In this document: piece after piece, positions 57,535-64,000 of the stretch
Position numbering within the stretch: the stretch's first letter is position 1
Layout of the letters: the number at the start of each line of letters is the position of its first letter
DNA from: Urbifossiella sp046350095
GTDB taxonomy: Bacteria; Planctomycetota; Planctomycetia; Gemmatales; Gemmataceae
DNA: 64,000 nt
Direction: 5' to 3'
Assembly (NCBI GenBank): GCA_046350095.1
Contig: JAXMBA010000009.1
Coordinates: 1 to 64,000 of the forward strand
The notes under the pieces: generated by a model
Databases searched by the model: none
Seen by the model: the letters and a program-made list of their open reading frames with translations, nothing else
Told to the model about the DNA's origin: nothing
Made by a program: the position numbers and the translations under genes

Positions 57535-59073
57535 TCACTTGTTCATCAGAAACGTCGCGCCGAAGTACACGGCGACCATCACCAGCACGGCGACCACCAC
57601 CAGGCCTAACGGGCCGACGCCGCTGCGGCTGCTCGTCTCCTCCTCGGCCCAGCGGAGGTTTTCGGCCCGCGTCTGCGGGGCCGGCGCCTCGTACACCGGC
57701 TCCTCGACCTCGGCCGCCGCCGGCGGAATCTGGAACGCGGCCCGGCTCGGAACCCGGTTCGCCGGTGCCGGCGCAGGCGGCGCGGCGATCCCGCGGAGGC
57801 CCGGGTTCGACTTCGGCGTGCCGCGACCCACGTCGGCCCGGCCCGGCGGCATCGGGTTGATCTTCACCCCCGGGAGTGACTGCGGCGGCGGCGGGGTACG
57901 CACCGGGGCGGACGCCGCGCCCGGGCGGGCGCCGAAGTTGGACGACGGGTTCGACAGCCCCGGCCGCGACCCCGACGACCCGGGCCGCCGCAGGCCCGAC
58001 CCCGGCCCTCGGCTGTCCCCCGCCTTCGGGCTGGCGCTCAGGTCGCCCAGGAACGGCTCCAGCGCCTCGACCACCTCGTCGCACCCGGTGTAGCGCTCGT
58101 CCGGCGTCTTCGCCATCAGCTTCGCCACCACCTTGCACAGCCCGTCCGGCACCTCGGGGGCCAGCTCGCGGATCGGCGTCGGCTCCTTCGCCTGGTGGGC
58201 CATCATCTTCTCGACGGCGCTCCCCTCGGGGAACGGCACGCGGCCCGTGAGGGCGTAGTAGAGCACGCAGCCGAGGCTGTACTGGTCGCCGGCCGGGGTG
58301 CGGTTCGTCGGCTCCATGATCGACTCGGGGCTGGCGCAGTCGAGGCCGCTCGTCAGCGTGTTCGCCGTGGACATCGTGTCCACGAGGCTCTCGCCCTCGT
58401 TCTCGACGAGCAGCGAGCCGATGCCGAAGTCGAGGATGCGGGCCTGCCCGTCGGAGCCGACGAGAATGTTCGACGGCTTCACGAGCCCGTGGAACAGGCT
58501 GTTCTGGTGGGCGAGGGTGAGCCCCTGCGCGACCTGGACGGCGTACACGGCGGCGAGCGCGGGCGCGAGCCGGCCGGTGCGCTGCACCAGGGCTTCGAGC
58601 GTCTGCCCCTCGGCGAGCGGCCACGACAGGTAGTGCAGGCCGCCGGCGGTGCCCACGTCCATGAACGGGACCACGGCCGGGTGCGAGAAGTTGGCGAACG
58701 ACCGCACCTGCCGGCGGGCCAGCCGGACGTTCCACATGCTCCGCCGCGGCAGCACCTTCACCGCGTACAGGCTCTGGTCGTTCTTCGAGCTGGCCTTGTA
58801 GACCTGGCCCATGCTGCCGGTGCCGATCGCGTCCAGCAGGACGTACGGCCCGAGCACGAGCCCCTGCGTCTTGCCGTTGAGGATGCGCTCGGCCTGGAAC
58901 GGCGTGATCGTCCCCTGGTGGACGAGGTGGTCGGCCAGGGCGGGCGCCTCGGCCCGCGGGTTCCGCTTCAGGAACTCGCCGACGATGGCGTCGAGCTGGC
59001 CGCGGTCGATGAGGCCGGAGCGGCGGAGGTCCCAGACGAACCACTCACACGCGCCGAGGTCGCTCGTCACCAT
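57535..59073 (-). CDS. Membrane-anchored Ser/Thr pseudokinase
   Basis: The 512-residue protein has a short N-terminal helical region, then a kinase fold (about 75-345). The Gly-loop (AIGTGSMGQVYKA) and the Lys106 strand (YAVKVLPR) are intact and DFG is present (LDFGIG, Asp215). The catalytic loop reads HGLVKPSN instead of HRDLKPSN, so the catalytic Asp is Leu197. A Pro/Gly-rich linker (about 350-480) leads to a C-terminal membrane segment (LGLVVVAVLVMVAVYFGAT). It probably has no phosphotransfer activity and acts as a scaffold. The start at 59073 fits. Confidence 0.78.
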   Translation of the reverse strand: MVTSDLGACEWFVWDLRRSGLIDRGQLDAIVGEFLKRNPRAEAPALADHLVHQGTITPFQAERILNGKTQGLVLGPYVLLDAIGTGSMGQVYKASSKNDQSLYAVKVLPRRSMWNVRLARRQVRSFANFSHPAVVPFMDVGTAGGLHYLSWPLAEGQTLEALVQRTGRLAPALAAVYAVQVAQGLTLAHQNSLFHGLVKPSNILVGSDGQARILDFGIGSLLVENEGESLVDTMSTANTLTSGLDCASPESIMEPTNRTPAGDQYSLGCVLYYALTGRVPFPEGSAVEKMMAHQAKEPTPIRELAPEVPDGLCKVVAKLMAKTPDERYTGCDEVVEALEPFLGDLSASPKAGDSRGPGSGLRRPGSSGSRPGLSNPSSNFGARPGAASAPVRTPPPPQSLPGVKINPMPPGRADVGRGTPKSNPGLRGIAAPPAPAPANRVPSRAAFQIPPAAAEVEEPVYEAPAPQTRAENLRWAEEETSSRSGVGPLGLVVVAVLVMVAVYFGATFLMNK

Positions 59074-59285
59074 AATAGGGTGTCCTTAGTGGGTGTCTCG
59101 CGGCGGGCGGGGGGAACCTGTACGGCCCCGGGCGGCATCGCGGCGGCACCGAAAATTAGGACGGGTTCGCGGCCTGTCAAACTCCGCGGCCGGCGATTTC
59201 GGCCCCGACCCGATTCCTCTCCTTCCGTAGAACATCCGGACGGGGCCCGCCCCGGGGCCTCACAAACCCTCCCAGGAACCGCGGA

Positions 59286-61460
59286 ATGCCGTTGGACCCC
59301 TACGCCTCGTGCCCCTGCGGCAGCGGCAAGAAGTTCAAGTGGTGCTGCACCGCCTACTTCGCGCAGGTCGAGAAGGCGTTCGAGCAGGAGCGCCTCGGCC
59401 AGCACGACGCCGCCCTCACGACCATCAAGGCCCTCACGACCGCGCACGCCGACCAGCCCGCGGTGTGGGGCTACTACGCCCAGTTCCTTTACAACGCCGC
59501 CGGGAACGCCCCGACGCCCACCGAATCCGAGAAGCTCGTCGAGCAGGCCGAGGAGGCCCTGTCCGAGGCGCTGACACGGAACCCGAACTTCGGGATGGCC
59601 CACTTCCTCCGCGGCATGTTCCGGCAGAACGAGGGCGAGCTCATCGGGGCGCTGCTCCTGTTCCGCAAGGCCGCCGAAACCTACGACCCCGAGGCCGCCG
59701 ACCAGCTGGCCCACGTCTACGAACTGATCTTCCGCAACGAGCTCCTGCTGAACCGGCCGGTGGCGGCGCGGGCGGCGCTGGAGCGGTCGGTGCGGTACCA
59801 GCCGGACGACCCCGAGGCGAAGCAGCACTTCGAGGCGCTGTTCGGGGCCGAGTCGCGGCTGCCGGAGTGCGCCCGCAAGGCGTACAACCTGCGGCCGACG
59901 GCGAAGAAGGTGCCCGACTCGGCGGCGACCGGCCGCTTCTCCGACGCCCGCGCCGCGTTCGAAGAACTGACCCGCGCCACGCCCGGCGACCCGGCCGCGT
60001 GGTTCAACCTCGGCCTCGTGTACGCCTGGACCGGCGAGCAGCCGAAGGCCGCCGAGGCGCTCGGCAAGTCGATCGAGCTGGAGACCGACGACCACCGGGC
60101 GGAGGAGGCCGCGGCGCTGCTCGAAGTCCTCCGCTGCGGGCAGGGGATGGAGAACGACGCCGACTACCTCGAACACGGCTTCTTCCTACAGATCCGCGAC
60201 CCGCAGCCGGTCATGCAGTGGCTGCAAGGCATGGAGCAGGCCCGCCGGCTGCTCGGCGTGCAGGTCGATCAGGAGCAGGGCGTCGTGAGCGCGATGGTGG
60301 TCGAGGAACTGCCGAGCCTGCTGGCCGTGGGGAGTACCACCCTGGCGAAGGTCGTGGCGAAGCTGACCATCGGGCAGGGCGTGATTCGCGTGTGGCACCC
60401 GAGCCGCGACAACTCGGCCCGCGTGGTCGAGGAGCTGCGGAACCGCGTCAACCTCGCGGTGCAGGAGCCGGCGGCGACCACGACGCCGATCAACTTCGGC
60501 GACGTGGTGATCGACGCGCTGGTGTACCCGACCCAGACGCAGGACGTGGCCCAGGCCGAGGAGAAGCTGCGCGGCCACGCCAAGCACTACTTCGAGGAGG
60601 TGTGGCTGCACCGCCCGCTGAAGTCGCTCGCCGGCAACACCCCGCTGGACGCCGTCGGCAGCTCGCTGCTGCGGAAGCGGGTGTTCGGCGTGGTCAAGTT
60701 CGTGGCCGACTGCTTCGCCGGCGTCGTGCCGCAGAAGCGCGTCGGCAACCAGACGGTGCCGATCGACGTGTACGACTTCGCCGAGCTACGGCACAAGCTG
60801 GGCCTCGAATACGTCAGCGCCGCGCCGCCGCACGTCGACGTGCCCGTCGAAGCGCCGAAGCCCGTCGCCCCGGCGGTGCCGGCGGCCCCGGCCAGGCGCT
60901 CGATCACCGACATGAACGCCGGCGAACTGGCGGCCCTGGACGTGGCGGCGCTCTCCGTCGGCGAGCTGGACCAGGCGATGCGGGCGGCACTGAAGCTGGA
61001 CGCGCGTGACCTGGCGGTGGCGTTCGCGCAGGCGGGCGTGACCAAGCCCCACGACCCGGCCCACGCCGACCGCTACCCGCTGTACGCGGCCGCGGTCACA
61101 GGCGCGACCGCGGCCGGGGAGTTCGACAAGGCTCAGGAACTGCTGTCGCAGGGCGAGCGGTTCGACGCGGAGCACAACGGCGGTTCGCGGGCCGTCGAGT
61201 TCGGGCTGAAGAAGGCCCAACTCTACGTCAAGGCCAAGGACGCCGACAAGGCCGCGGCCGCGTTCGACGCGCTGATTGCGGCCCACCCTGCGGAGGGGAA
61301 GTTCTACACGACGGCCGCCGAGGAGATGCTGCGGCTGAAGGCCGGGGCGAAGGCGCTGGGCTTCGCCGAGCGCGGGCTCGCGGCGGCGCGGACGAGCGGC
61401 AACCGCGACCTGGAGGGGCACTGCCAGGAACTGGTGGCGGCGGCGAAGAAGGTGGGGTAG
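59286..61460 (+). CDS. SEC-C zinc motif and TPR-repeat protein
   Basis: The 724-residue protein starts with a SEC-C motif (CPCGSGKKFKWCC, residues 9-21) that binds zinc. TPR-like helices (about 30-290) follow, with AWFNLGLVYAWTGEQPKAAEALGKSIEL as a clear TPR. The middle (about 300-520) is unassigned. A final set of helices (about 560-720) also looks TPR-like. SEC-C proteins are often linked to SecA or ribosome-associated functions. It is divergent from the pseudokinase, and their divergent promoters are in the 212-bp gap. No partner gene can be pointed to. Confidence 0.75.
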   Translation: MPLDPYASCPCGSGKKFKWCCTAYFAQVEKAFEQERLGQHDAALTTIKALTTAHADQPAVWGYYAQFLYNAAGNAPTPTESEKLVEQAEEALSEALTRNPNFGMAHFLRGMFRQNEGELIGALLLFRKAAETYDPEAADQLAHVYELIFRNELLLNRPVAARAALERSVRYQPDDPEAKQHFEALFGAESRLPECARKAYNLRPTAKKVPDSAATGRFSDARAAFEELTRATPGDPAAWFNLGLVYAWTGEQPKAAEALGKSIELETDDHRAEEAAALLEVLRCGQGMENDADYLEHGFFLQIRDPQPVMQWLQGMEQARRLLGVQVDQEQGVVSAMVVEELPSLLAVGSTTLAKVVAKLTIGQGVIRVWHPSRDNSARVVEELRNRVNLAVQEPAATTTPINFGDVVIDALVYPTQTQDVAQAEEKLRGHAKHYFEEVWLHRPLKSLAGNTPLDAVGSSLLRKRVFGVVKFVADCFAGVVPQKRVGNQTVPIDVYDFAELRHKLGLEYVSAAPPHVDVPVEAPKPVAPAVPAAPARRSITDMNAGELAALDVAALSVGELDQAMRAALKLDARDLAVAFAQAGVTKPHDPAHADRYPLYAAAVTGATAAGEFDKAQELLSQGERFDAEHNGGSRAVEFGLKKAQLYVKAKDADKAAAAFDALIAAHPAEGKFYTTAAEEMLRLKAGAKALGFAERGLAAARTSGNRDLEGHCQELVAAAKKVG

Positions 61461-61468
61461 TTGGTTCT

Positions 61469-61514
61469 CGCCGCTTGCGGCTTCGCGTCGCCCCACGCGA
61501 AGCCGCAAGCGGCG
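61469..61514. terminator. Perfect 20-bp palindrome between convergent genes
   Basis: CGCCGCTTGCGGCTTCGCGT (61469-61488) is followed by CGCCCC and its exact inverse (61495-61514). It lies between the SEC-C gene stop and the facing small-protein stop, a bidirectional terminator position. The CCGCTTGCGG core also turns up near 16060. Confidence 0.75.
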
Positions 61515-61525
61515 GATCGACCGGA

Positions 61526-62017
61526 TCAATTCTGGGGCGCCGACCAATAGCTGTAGTAGGCCCGCTTCCTGAGCCGGTCGTACACCACGAGCACGGTGTC
61601 TGGCGCGGCGGGGTCGCGGTGATTGCGGAAGCCGTACCCGTCGGTCACGACGACCGTCGAGTGGCGGTCACCGAACCCGAGCCGCGGTGTGAGCGTGACG
61701 CCTGACCGCAGCGGCTCCGGCGCCCAGCCGTGCATCGACGCCCAGATCAGAAAGTTGAACTCTTCCACGGCGAAGTCGAGCACCAGTACGCGGTCCGGCT
61801 GGGTGTGCAGGTAGTACCGCACGTCGCTCGCCCCGGTCGCGAGCGCCAGCGGGAAGTGCTCGCGGGCCTGGTCGGCGGTGAGGTGCTCGCCGCGGTCGCG
61901 GGTCCACCAGCGGGCTGCGGGGCGATACGCCGCGGCCGCAACCAGCCCGCAGAGGGCAAGGCCCACCAGGACCGCGACCTTGCCCCGGCGCGACCACCGC
62001 GGCATCGGCAATCTCAT
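61526..62017 (-). CDS. Small membrane-anchored protein, function unknown
   Basis: The 163-residue protein has a basic start (MPRWSRRGK) and one membrane anchor (VAVLVGLALCGLVAAAAYRP). The soluble part has SDVRYYLHTQPDRVLVLDFA and the end RKRAYYSYWSAPQN. I do not recognise the family. The ATG at 62017 has GGAG just upstream. It is followed at 5' by a Pro-rich exported protein 17 bp away and may be in the same transcript. Confidence 0.65.
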   Translation of the reverse strand: MRLPMPRWSRRGKVAVLVGLALCGLVAAAAYRPAARWWTRDRGEHLTADQAREHFPLALATGASDVRYYLHTQPDRVLVLDFAVEEFNFLIWASMHGWAPEPLRSGVTLTPRLGFGDRHSTVVVTDGYGFRNHRDPAAPDTVLVVYDRLRKRAYYSYWSAPQN

Positions 62018-62034
62018 CTCCGACCCCCTCCCGG

Positions 62035-62790
62035 TCACGGCTGCGGCGGCACCGGCGGGGGCGTAGCCGGGCGCGCGGGCCGGCCCGGCACCGGCGCGGG
62101 CAAGTCCTCCACGACCGGGGCGGGCTGGACGCGGAAGACCGGGGCCTGGGGCGGAGGACCACCGGGGAGGAATTCCGCCGAGTACACGGGCATGCCGAAC
62201 TGACCCGCGCCCGCGGGCGTTTCCACGAACACCGCGTCGTCCTTGAACAGCGCCCGGACGGCGTCCGGCAGCGGGCCGCTGTGCAGCACCACGCCCTTGC
62301 CCTCGCCGAGGCGCAATTCCAGGCTCAGCGGCTGGATCTTCTTCCCGGCGGCGTCCTTCAACTTCAGCCCGTCCAGCGGCAGCGTCACGTCCTTCGTGGT
62401 CGGCTGCATCATCGTCACGGTCTGCTTCCGCGTCACCGGCTGCCCGTTCTCCAGCACGGTCACGTCGAGCTGGCGCTGGACCGGACCCATGGTGTTCGAC
62501 TTGTACACGAGCGCCCCGTCCACCACCCTGGCGACCACGACCCGCGGTTCGCCGCCACCGCCGCCGTTCGGCATCCGGGCCGTCGGCTGGGCGGGGAACG
62601 TGAACGCCTGCGGCGGCAGCGGCTGAGCCGGCACCCCCTGCGGCGGGAGCGCCTGACCGGGTAGGGTCTGCGGCGGCAGTCGCTGGACCGGTACCCGCTG
62701 CGCCGGGGGCGCGGGCTGTGGGGTCGGCGGCTGGGCCGCCGCCGGGGCGGCGAGCAGGCACAGGAGCCCGGGTACGACGGCACGGAACAT
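62035..62790 (-). CDS. Exported Pro-rich protein, paralogue of the next gene
   Basis: The 251-residue protein has a signal peptide (VPGLLCLLAAPAAAQ). A Pro/Gln-rich disordered stretch (about 21-72) follows. A beta-rich domain (about 80-195) has VVARVVDGALVYKS, VTVLENGQPVTRKQ and VVLHSGPLPDAVRALFKDD. Another Pro-rich tail ends it. The central domain recurs in the 145-residue protein encoded at 62819-63256. Function unknown. It is likely periplasmic. Confidence 0.72.
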   Translation of the reverse strand: MFRAVVPGLLCLLAAPAAAQPPTPQPAPPAQRVPVQRLPPQTLPGQALPPQGVPAQPLPPQAFTFPAQPTARMPNGGGGGEPRVVVARVVDGALVYKSNTMGPVQRQLDVTVLENGQPVTRKQTVTMMQPTTKDVTLPLDGLKLKDAAGKKIQPLSLELRLGEGKGVVLHSGPLPDAVRALFKDDAVFVETPAGAGQFGMPVYSAEFLPGGPPPQAPVFRVQPAPVVEDLPAPVPGRPARPATPPPVPPQP

Positions 62791-62818
62791 CGTCAGCCTC
62801 CGGTGGGGTGGGTACAGG

Positions 62819-63256
62819 CTATTGCCGCGGCGGGGCGGCGGGGCCGGGTAATTCGATGAGAATCGTCTCGTCGCGAAACGCCCGGCGGAAGGCGTCCGGC
62901 AGTCGGCCCACGTGCAGGACGACCGTCGCCTCCTCGCGCAACCGCTCCGCCAGCCGTTCGGCCGGGATCGGGCGGCCGGCGCCGTCGGTGGCCTTCAAAT
63001 TCTTCACCGCCTCGGACCGCTCCGACGTGACGCGGGTGAGTTCGGTTACCAGGCGCGTCTCGGTCGTCGGCCGGCCGTTCACCACGACTGTGACTACCAC
63101 CGGCTTCTGCACCGGGAGGAGCTGCGTCGTCGCCCACTGGAGGGCGCCGTTCTCGACCCGCGCCGTCACGACCTGCGGGTTAACGGCCCCGACCGGCTGC
63201 GCGGTGGCGGGGCCGGCGACGGCGAGAAGTGTGACGACGGTGAGGGAGCGGGTCAT
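62819..63256 (-). CDS. Exported small protein, paralogue of the preceding gene
   Basis: The 145-residue protein has a signal peptide (TVVTLLAVAGPATA). Its domain matches the 62035-62790 protein: VVTARVENGALQWA, VVVNGRPTTETRLV and VVLHVGRLPDAFRRAFRDE. It lacks the Pro-rich ends. The genes are 28 bp apart and probably in one transcript. Function unknown. Confidence 0.72.
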   Translation of the reverse strand: MTRSLTVVTLLAVAGPATAQPVGAVNPQVVTARVENGALQWATTQLLPVQKPVVVTVVVNGRPTTETRLVTELTRVTSERSEAVKNLKATDGAGRPIPAERLAERLREEATVVLHVGRLPDAFRRAFRDETILIELPGPAAPPRQ

Positions 63257-63414
63257 GGTGCGGCCTCGGGCCGGTCGGGGGGACAGCGGTGAGGCTAACC
63301 GATCGGTGCGTGCGGGGCAACCCGTCGGGCCGGGGCCAGGGTGAGGTTGACACGCTGGGGGATGTGGGCAGAATGCCCCGAACGCCCGGCCGCCGGCCGG
63401 CCCCGGAGACGCCC

Positions 63415-63909
63415 ATGAACGTGCCCCTGCCGAAGTACGCCGAGCGCGGCCCGATCCACGACGTGGTGTGGGTGCCGCTCAAGTTCTACCACGACCAGCG
63501 CGGCTGGCTCGTCGAGCTCTTCCGCAACGACCTCATCGACCCGAAGTACCACCCCGTCATGGCCTACGTGTCGCAGACGAAGCCCGGCGTGGCCCGCGGC
63601 CCGCACGAGCACGTGGACCAGTCCGACTACTTCTGCTTCACCGGCCCCTCGACGTTCCGCGTGTACCTGTGGGACGCCCGCAAGGACTCGCCGACCTACG
63701 GCAAGAAGGAAGTCCGCGACGTGGGCGAGGACGCCGCCTACGCGCTGATCGTGCCGCCGGGGGTGGTCCACGCCTACAAGAACGTCGGCGGGAAGGACGG
63801 GCTGGTCTTCAACGGGGCGAACCGGCTGTACGCCGGGTGGCTGAAGCAGGAGCCCGTGGACGAGATCCGCCACGAGCACGACGCGAACTCGCCGTACCAG
63901 CTGGACTGA
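63415..63909 (+). CDS. RmlC-like cupin (dTDP-4-dehydrorhamnose 3,5-epimerase-like)
   Basis: The 164-residue cupin resembles RmlC. It has FYHDQRGWLVELFRND at the start, GVARGPHEHVDQSDYFCFTG with His residues at the active site, and VPPGVVHAYKNVG. RmlC epimerises dTDP-4-keto-6-deoxyglucose in rhamnose synthesis. It is close in length to RmlC but lacks neighbours of the rml cluster, so the exact sugar is uncertain. The ATG at 63415 has GGAG about eight bases upstream. Confidence 0.75.
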   Translation: MNVPLPKYAERGPIHDVVWVPLKFYHDQRGWLVELFRNDLIDPKYHPVMAYVSQTKPGVARGPHEHVDQSDYFCFTGPSTFRVYLWDARKDSPTYGKKEVRDVGEDAAYALIVPPGVVHAYKNVGGKDGLVFNGANRLYAGWLKQEPVDEIRHEHDANSPYQLD

Positions 63910-63917
63910 GGCCGGGT

Positions 63918-64000
63918 TCAGCCCGCCGGGTCGGGCTTCTTCGACTTCGACTTCCGCGGCTTCACCGGCGTCGCGTCGGTGGACAGCTTCGCCATCTCGC
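63918..64000 (-). CDS. Partial gene, Lys-rich C-terminus, at the right edge
   Basis: A minus-strand frame enters from the right edge and stops at a TGA at 63920-63918. The visible end reads EMAKLSTDATPVKPRKSKSK plus a few residues. Such basic tails are seen on DNA-binding and ribosome-linked proteins, but the identity cannot be told. The gene runs beyond the window. Confidence 0.45.
   Translation of the reverse strand, partial: EMAKLSTDATPVKPRKSKSKKPDPAG

Noticed and set aside
55742..59044. A 1,100-codon open frame on the minus strand
   Set aside because: It crosses the CobW and rhodanese genes and shadows the pseudokinase gene in another frame. No motif or ribosome-binding site supports it.

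Overview
This is a very GC-rich window that reads as chromosomal DNA from a planctomycete, most likely of the Gemmata lineage. That placement is an inference from gene content. It rests on secreted DUF1080-type proteins, WD40 and FG-GAP repeat proteins, a twin-arginine Gfo/Idh/MocA oxidoreductase, a kinase-fold protein, CsrA with a long tail, HpnE of squalene/hopanoid synthesis, and families of AT-rich palindromic repeats between genes. There is no rRNA, no CRISPR array and no complete insertion sequence. The only RNA gene I can identify is one tRNA-Ser(CGA).

Region 1 (1-7439) looks like the tRNA-proximal end of an integrated mobile element. From left to right it holds the end of a Wadjet (JetABC) plasmid-defence operon with JetC cut off after its P-loop, a 60-residue small protein, a sigma-factor-like protein, an AAA ATPase, a minus-strand protein with a C-terminal zinc ribbon, an excisionase-like HTH protein and a tyrosine recombinase. 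The recombinase ends 40 bp from the 3' end of the tRNA-Ser gene, the usual integration geometry. The other end of the element lies outside the window. Two diverged 51-nt direct repeats (1860-1910 and 4174-4224) bracket the middle of the island.

Region 2 (7590-26399) is core and accessory chromosome: a bifunctional kinase, glycogen synthase, hydroxysqualene dehydroxylase (carrying an in-frame palindromic insertion), a tandem pair of HEAT-like exported proteins, CarA, an oxidoreductase, a WD40 membrane protein, a siroheme-type dehydrogenase, a large zinc metalloprotease, a methyltransferase, a beta-lactamase-fold hydrolase, an EboE-like TIM barrel and a response regulator.

Region 3 (26707-39069) has CsrA, a YHS-domain protein, a DUF1080 protein, an NAD-dependent epimerase, a large membrane protein, a dual-specificity phosphatase, and a minus-strand operon (class V aminotransferase, UbiE-like methyltransferase, unknown protein, RF-1-like hydrolase) in which two junctions are GTGA overlaps. 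A lipoprotein, an RbfA-like protein preceded by a leader ORF, and an FG-GAP protein follow.

Region 4 (39257-45313) is the most unusual part. Three tightly packed genes encode an ExbB/TolQ/MotA-like channel, a degenerate Hsp70/actin-fold protein, and a protein with an ExbD-like transmembrane Asp, a long coiled coil and a VWA domain. This arrangement suggests an ion-driven envelope machine of unknown purpose. Next to it is a hybrid histidine kinase whose third PAS domain carries the LOV photosensor signature.

Region 5 (45398-64000) has KdsA with a co-translated lipoprotein, an FHA protein, an isolated nuoN, a lactate-racemase-like protein, a PfkB kinase, a 2-hydroxyacid dehydrogenase, a CobW GTPase with a rhodanese, a pseudokinase, a SEC-C/TPR protein, paired small exported proteins, an RmlC-like cupin and the end of a lysine-rich protein. 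Long palindromes at 54540 and 55613 are repeat elements. Those at 22231, 37827, 57492 and 61469 sit at convergent gene ends and look like terminators.
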